Assembly (NCBI GenBank): GCA_050292445.1
Contig: JBNKLQ010000116.1
Coordinates: forward strand, 1-17,771
Source of the DNA: Leptofilum sp050292445
Lineage (GTDB): Bacteria; Chloroflexota; Anaerolineae; Promineifilales; Promineifilaceae
Reading direction: 5' to 3'
DNA length: 17,771 nucleotides
Below the pieces are notes generated by a model. It made no database searches. It was not told where the DNA came from and saw only the letters and a program-made list of their open reading frames with translations. Position numbers and translations under genes: made by a program. Shown here piece by piece: positions 14,123 to 17,771 of this stretch. Position 1 is the stretch's first letter. Each line of letters opens with the position of its first letter.

Positions 14123-15109
14123 ATGAAAATATTATTTGTCGGTGGGACTGGCATCATTAGCTCTGCCTGTTCACAGTTAGCGCTGGAACGAGGTTACGAA
14201 CTTGTTTTGCTTAACCGGGGTCAGTCCAGCCGCCAGATTCCCGAAGGTGCCAGACAAATTCAGTCTGACATTCGCAATTTGGCCGCAGCCAAAGAGGCCC
14301 TGGCCGATGAGCATTTTGACGTTGTGGTGAACTGGGTCGCTTTTACCCCAGAACATATCGCCACCGATCTGGAATTGTTTACGGGCCGCACCGGACAATA
14401 CGTGTTTATCAGCTCTGCTTCAGCTTACCAGACGCCGCCCACTCATTTGCCCATCACCGAGTCCACCCCGTTGCACAATCCATTTTGGGCCTACTCGCGG
14501 CAAAAAATCGCCTGCGAAAATCGGTTAATGCGGGCTTATCGTGAGAATGGCTTTCCGGTGACGATTGTACGGCCGTCTCACACCTACGATCAGACCCTGC
14601 TGCCCATACGTGGCGGCTACACCGTCGTCAATCGGATGCGCCAGGGCAAGAAAGTGGTGGTGCACGGCGATGGCACCTCACTCTGGACGCTGACCCATCA
14701 CCGCGACTTTGCCAAAGGGTTTGTGGGCCTGCTGGGTCACCCCGCCGCCATTGGCGACGTCTTCCACATCACCTCTGATGAGCTGTTGAGCTGGAACCAG
14801 ATCTTCCAGCAGGTCGCCGCCGCCGCCGGGGCAGAAGCCCAACTGGTTCACATCTCTTCTGATACGCTGGCGCACCATGATGCCGATTGGGGCAGTGATT
14901 TGCTGGGCGACAAAGCGCACAGCATGATTTTTGATAACAGCAAAATCAAGCGGCTTGTACCCGATTTTGTGGCCACCATTCCATTTTGGCAGGGCGCACA
15001 AGAAATCATCGCCTGGTACGATGCCGATCCGGCCCGGCAAACCATCGATCCAGCCTTTGACCAGCTGCTGGATGATCTCATTGCCCGATATGACCCAGTT
15101 CAAAAATAA
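14123..15109 (+). CDS. NAD(P)-dependent epimerase/dehydratase (atypical SDR)
   Basis: A 328-residue extended SDR. The Rossmann motif is GGTGIIS (7-13), close to GxxGxxS/G. The acidic residue after strand 2 is replaced by NRG (31-33), suggesting NADP or loose binding. Strand 4 gives VNWVAF, then SSASAY, and the catalytic pair Y124-SRQ-K128. The segment VRPSHTYDQTLLPIRGGYTVVNR is typical of the CSP41/atypical SDR group that includes plant chloroplast RNA-binding homologues and bacterial nucleotide-sugar enzymes. It is cytoplasmic; the substrate is not readable. AAGGAG (14109-14114) precedes the ATG. It stands alone between an MFS gene and a folded repeat. Confidence 0.9.
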   Translation: MKILFVGGTGIISSACSQLALERGYELVLLNRGQSSRQIPEGARQIQSDIRNLAAAKEALADEHFDVVVNWVAFTPEHIATDLELFTGRTGQYVFISSASAYQTPPTHLPITESTPLHNPFWAYSRQKIACENRLMRAYRENGFPVTIVRPSHTYDQTLLPIRGGYTVVNRMRQGKKVVVHGDGTSLWTLTHHRDFAKGFVGLLGHPAAIGDVFHITSDELLSWNQIFQQVAAAAGAEAQLVHISSDTLAHHDADWGSDLLGDKAHSMIFDNSKIKRLVPDFVATIPFWQGAQEIIAWYDADPARQTIDPAFDQLLDDLIARYDPVQK

Positions 15110-15115
15110 CAAAGA

Positions 15116-15196
15116 GAGGAGTGAGCATTCTCAGATGCGAACGGCGCTGCCCGAAGCCGCATACTTCGGCTGCGCTCAGCACAATGCTTACTCCTC
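15116..15196. repeat. 81-bp folded intergenic repeat
   Basis: GAGGAGTGAGCATT (15116-15129) pairs with AATGCTTACTCCTC (15183-15196) with one G-U. The interior can form further short stems (CGAAG with CTTCG, or AGCCG with CGGCT) around a TTCGGCTGCGCTCAGC string that I recall from dispersed repeats in other genomes. It lies between the SDR and prenyltransferase genes and codes for nothing obvious. Confidence 0.65.
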
Positions 15197-15281
15197 CTTA
15201 TAGGGCCGTTGCACAGTAGGTGTGGCTGCGTTACACTCGCCGCTTTTACAGAAACAGTTGTTGCGTTAGGGAGAGAACCAT

Positions 15282-16157
15282 TTGCTGTTACCCTTGCTAA
15301 AAACGATGCGTCCACGGCAGTGGACCAAAAACGGTTTTGTCTTTGTTGCCCTCTTTTTTGACAGCAAGCTGCTAGAAGTAGAATATTTGCTGCCCACCGT
15401 AGGTGCGTTTATTTTGCTGTGCCTCATGTCCAGCGCCGTTTACATCATGAATGATCTGGCGGATATTGAAAGTGACCGTCAGCATCCTGTTAAGAAGGAA
15501 CGGCCGTTGCCAGCCGGAACCCTCAATCCCCAAGTTGCACTTATTGCAGCCATTGTTTTTGCCATCGGCAGCTTAGTCGCTGGCTTCCTGCTCAATTGGC
15601 AATTTGGCCTGGTGCTGTTAGCCTATCTGCTCAGCCAGATCGCCTACTCTTTTTGGCTCAAACATGTGGTGCTGCTGGACATTTCCATTGTGACTGCCGG
15701 TTTTGTCCTGCGCATCGCCGCAGGCGTCACCGTCATTGACGTGCAGCGATTTTCCCCCTGGCTTTACCTGTTTGGCGGCTTTTTGGCCCTGTTCATGGTG
15801 CTGGGCAAGCGGCGGCATGAGCTAACGCTGTTGGGTAGCAAGGCAGACAGCCACCGGGCCATTCTTAAAGAGTACAATCTGGAATTGATCGACCGCCTTC
15901 TAGGAATGGTTACCACCAGTGCTGTTGTCTCTTACAGTTTGTACACCTTTTTATCTGAAGGGCTGCCGGAAAACCATCTGATGATGTTGACCATTCCCTT
16001 TGTCTTGTACGGCATTTTCCGCTACCTCTATTTGATTCATGTACAGGAGACAGGTGGCGCGCCGGAAGAAATTTTGCTGCGTGACCGTCCGTTTCAGGTC
16101 ACGCTGGTCTGTTTTGCCCTAGTGGTATTTTTAACTCTCTACGTTTTTGGACAATGA
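15282..16157 (+). CDS. UbiA-family prenyltransferase, decaprenyl-phosphate phosphoribosyltransferase type
   Basis: A 291-residue membrane protein with about nine hydrophobic segments. The first Asp-rich motif is N57-D-L-A-D61-I-E-S-D65-R-Q-H68-P, followed by KKERPLPAG. The second region is Y122SFWLKHVVLLD133 and GFVLRIAAG, then GKRRHEL. These match the DPPR-synthase branch of UbiA (mycobacterial Rv3806c), which moves 5-phosphoribose from PRPP to polyprenyl phosphate. The TTG at 15282 is chosen as start because AGGGAG lies eight bases upstream and the KTMRPRQW segment usually follows a short head; an ATG at 15306 is the alternative. The stop overlaps the start of mevalonate kinase (ATGA), so the two are co-translated. 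Outside actinobacteria the fate of the product is unclear. Confidence 0.87.
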   Translation: MLLPLLKTMRPRQWTKNGFVFVALFFDSKLLEVEYLLPTVGAFILLCLMSSAVYIMNDLADIESDRQHPVKKERPLPAGTLNPQVALIAAIVFAIGSLVAGFLLNWQFGLVLLAYLLSQIAYSFWLKHVVLLDISIVTAGFVLRIAAGVTVIDVQRFSPWLYLFGGFLALFMVLGKRRHELTLLGSKADSHRAILKEYNLELIDRLLGMVTTSAVVSYSLYTFLSEGLPENHLMMLTIPFVLYGIFRYLYLIHVQETGGAPEEILLRDRPFQVTLVCFALVVFLTLYVFGQ

Positions 16158-17116
16158 GTGAATTTAGCGCCGTGTCGGAAGCAATGGCTCCAGGTAAGAT
16201 TATTTTGTTTGGTGAACATGCGGTGGTATACGGCCGTCCCGCCATCGCCGCCCCCATTTCCCAATTACGCGCCAGAGCCACCGTCTCTCCATCCTCCAGC
16301 AACAACTGCTACCTCATCGCCCCTGATTTAAACCGGCACGACCGGCTGCAAGATTTACCTGATGATGATGCCCTGGCAATGGCCGCCCGGCTGGTGCTGA
16401 AAGCGGCCCAAATTGAATCCACCCCGGACGTGACAATTCACGTCAAAAGCCAGATTCCCATTGCCAGCGGCATGGGCAGCGGCGCAGCCATCGCCGCCGC
16501 GATTATTCGCGCCCTGGCGCAGCACCTAAACCGGCCGGATTTACAGAGCAACGAGATGGTTTCCGCGCTAACTTACGAGGTGGAGAAGATTCATCACGGC
16601 ACCCCCAGCGGCATCGACAACACCGTCGTGGCCTACGAGCAGCCGATCTACTTTGTGCGCCAATCGCCGCAAAACCAGATTGAGCCGTTCACCGTGTCCG
16701 TGCCGCTGCGCTTTGTGATAGCCGACACGGGCGTGCGCAGCAGCACCAAGGTGGCCGTGGGGGATGTGCGCCGCCAGTACAATGAGCAGCCAGTCCAATT
16801 TGCCCACATTTTTGATGAATGCGGCCGTATTGCCCAAGCCGCCCGTCAAGCCATCGAAACAGGCAACACACAACAAGTAGGCCAACTGATGACCGAAAAT
16901 CACGCCTGGCTGCAAAAAATGACAGTTTCCTCCCCGGAACTGGACAATTTGGTGGAGGCAGCGTTGCAAGCAGGCGCGTTGGGTGCCAAGCTGAGCGGTG
17001 CCGGGCGCGGGGGCAATATGCTTGCTTTGGTGGAGGATGAAGGAATGGAAACGAAAGTCACAACCGCTCTGCAAAACGCTGGCGCAACTAACATCCTCAC
17101 CACCATCCTTACCTAA
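16154..17116 (+). CDS. mvk: Mevalonate kinase
   Basis: A 320-residue GHMP kinase. Motif 1 is PGKIILFGEHAVVYGRPA (13-30), motif 2 is PIASGMGSGAA (102-112), and motif 3 is KLSGAGRGGNM near residue 280. TPSGID156N carries the catalytic Asp, and H22 with the GEHAVVYG string is typical of mevalonate kinase, as opposed to phosphomevalonate or homoserine kinase. It phosphorylates mevalonate in the mevalonate route to isopentenyl diphosphate, in the cytoplasm. The gene overlaps the prenyltransferase by four bases (ATGA). Bacterial mevalonate pathways are patchy; they occur in some Chloroflexota, which supports the suggested origin. Other pathway genes are not in the window. Confidence 0.95.
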   Translation: MSEFSAVSEAMAPGKIILFGEHAVVYGRPAIAAPISQLRARATVSPSSSNNCYLIAPDLNRHDRLQDLPDDDALAMAARLVLKAAQIESTPDVTIHVKSQIPIASGMGSGAAIAAAIIRALAQHLNRPDLQSNEMVSALTYEVEKIHHGTPSGIDNTVVAYEQPIYFVRQSPQNQIEPFTVSVPLRFVIADTGVRSSTKVAVGDVRRQYNEQPVQFAHIFDECGRIAQAARQAIETGNTQQVGQLMTENHAWLQKMTVSSPELDNLVEAALQAGALGAKLSGAGRGGNMLALVEDEGMETKVTTALQNAGATNILTTILT

Positions 17117-17373
17117 AACAAATCACAAACGCAACCAATAGATGAATCACAAATCTCTGTGGATTCTGGGGCAAATAGTCATCAGGCACTAAATTTAGCC
17201 ACTCTATCTGCTGATTTGTAAAATGCTTTTTTACTTTGTGCACGCTTCTCCAGCTACAGGCATACGTACGCGAACGCAAATAAGGGTTTTTCAGTAAAAG
17301 GAAAAATGCACAAAAAAGCACCAATTGGTTAAATTGGTAATTATCACAAAACCAAACCAAGAGGTGCTATATC
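17117..17373. other. Intergenic, with possible left end of the insertion sequence
   Basis: 257 bases without a gene. It holds a palindrome ACCAATTGGT (17321-17330) and an A/T-rich string TAAGGGTTTTTCAGT (17281-17295) that may belong to the left end of the transposon. The right end is outside the window, so no terminal repeat can be matched. No terminator for the mevalonate kinase gene was identified. Confidence 0.35.
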
Positions 17374-17771
17374 GTGAATATTACCCTAGAAGCCTACGAA
17401 AATCAGGTCATTGCCTTCAATTTTGCTCATTTACAACACTATTTGAGCCAATTGCCCGATACGCGAAGCAATCGCGGCAAGGTCTATCCCTTACCGTTGA
17501 TCCTGACTTACATCTTGATGGCCAAGCTGGCTGGCTGTGACAAGCCCAGCGCCATTGCCAGCTGGGTCAGAGAGCGGCAAGCGGCTTTGTTGCCGTTGTG
17601 GGAAAGTCACCACCAGCGAACCCCGTGCCTCAACACGTATCGCACAATACTAGAAGAGGTGATTGATGAAGAAAGGTTAGCCGAATTGTTTAGAAGCTAT
17701 CTGCATGAAACCTATGGCGGACAGGAGAGCCAGCTGGTGGTGATGGATGGCAAAACGTTGCGCGGCACAAT
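17281..17771 (+). mobile_element. ISAs1-family insertion sequence, right part outside the window
   Basis: Called from the transposase. The left boundary is a guess. Neither the terminal repeats nor target duplication can be checked here. Confidence 0.5.
17374..17771 (+). CDS. ISAs1-family transposase (3' partial)
   Basis: The frame is open from GTG 17374 to the window edge (132 codons), with GAGGTG eight bases upstream. The N-terminal part has the H-repeat/ISAs1-associated domain: HYLSQLPDTRSNRGKVYPLP, then YILMAKLAGCDKPSAIASWVRE. The DDE nuclease begins with VVMDGKTLRGT, which holds the first catalytic Asp and the conserved GKTLRG. The rest of the DDE triad is outside the window. No frameshift or stop is seen, so this portion looks intact. 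No ACGGCCGT copy lies in it. Confidence 0.92.
   Translation, partial: MNITLEAYENQVIAFNFAHLQHYLSQLPDTRSNRGKVYPLPLILTYILMAKLAGCDKPSAIASWVRERQAALLPLWESHHQRTPCLNTYRTILEEVIDEERLAELFRSYLHETYGGQESQLVVMDGKTLRGT

Larger units (their letters stand above)
87..16237. repeat. Overrepresented palindrome ACGGCCGT (29 copies)
   Basis: Copies start at 87, 458, 954, 994, 2565, 3144, 4140, 4836, 5517, 5663, 6110, 6149, 6318, 6345, 7219, 7285, 7298, 7946, 8407, 9541, 9682, 10668, 11156, 12453, 13435, 13956, 14569, 15500 and 16230. About half extend to AACGGCCGT. In genes it reads TAV, GR or RP according to phase, so selection is on DNA and not on protein. Two copies are non-coding (4140, 5517). The count is by eye. 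Confidence 0.9.

Overview
The window reads as a gene-dense stretch of a free-living bacterial chromosome of moderate GC, with every gene on the + strand. The best guess at origin is Chloroflexota (Anaerolineae-like). This is an inference from the gene set: mevalonate kinase, a V4R-domain protein, an ABC-LytTR fusion regulator, NatA/NatB-type transport genes and ClpS. No rRNA or other phylogenetic marker is present. A genome signature runs through the whole window: the palindrome ACGGCCGT occurs 29 times by eye, in all three codon phases and in non-coding DNA, where a random 8-mer would be expected less than once.

Layout. (1) 1-1509: the C-terminal beta-pinwheel of a type IIA topoisomerase A subunit (gyrA-like, 5' end outside the window). 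It overlaps by one base a pentapeptide-repeat protein of the Qnr/MfpA kind, a family known to act on gyrase. (2) 1515-3293: a pair of 15-bp dyads, an M20D amidohydrolase and a Nudix hydrolase whose first possible start lies in a perfect 14-bp hairpin. (3) 3363-5542: a V4R-domain protein with its terminator, then a secreted protein of three ~93-residue repeats behind a long leader, closed by a terminator built on a perfect 30-bp palindrome. (4) 5562-10224: a transport locus. It holds a LytTR DNA-binding protein fused to an ABC ATPase domain that has lost its catalytic motifs, three direct repeats spaced 21 and 20 bp that look like its operator, a small two-helix membrane protein, two ABC-2 permeases and one intact NatA-like ATPase. 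(5) 10258-12840: a 17-bp inverted repeat, a thioredoxin-TPR (CnoX-like) protein, a channel-like membrane protein with a deviant selectivity filter, and ClpS. (6) 12855-17116: an MFS transporter, an atypical SDR dehydratase/epimerase, an 81-bp folded repeat, then a UbiA-family prenyltransferase (DPPR-synthase type) overlapping mevalonate kinase by ATGA. (7) 17374-end: the start of an ISAs1-family transposase, cut by the window edge.

How the genes work together. The clearest unit is the transport locus: a regulator with a dead ATPase domain probably senses or docks on something and binds the phased repeats just upstream of the transporter genes. The second is the gyrase-pentapeptide pair, where translational coupling suggests a resident gyrase modulator. 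The third is the prenyltransferase-mevalonate kinase pair, which joins isoprenoid precursor supply to use of a polyprenyl phosphate. No CRISPR array, tRNA, rRNA or prophage was seen. No gene-free stretch exceeds 300 bases; the longest (4063-4358) is described below.
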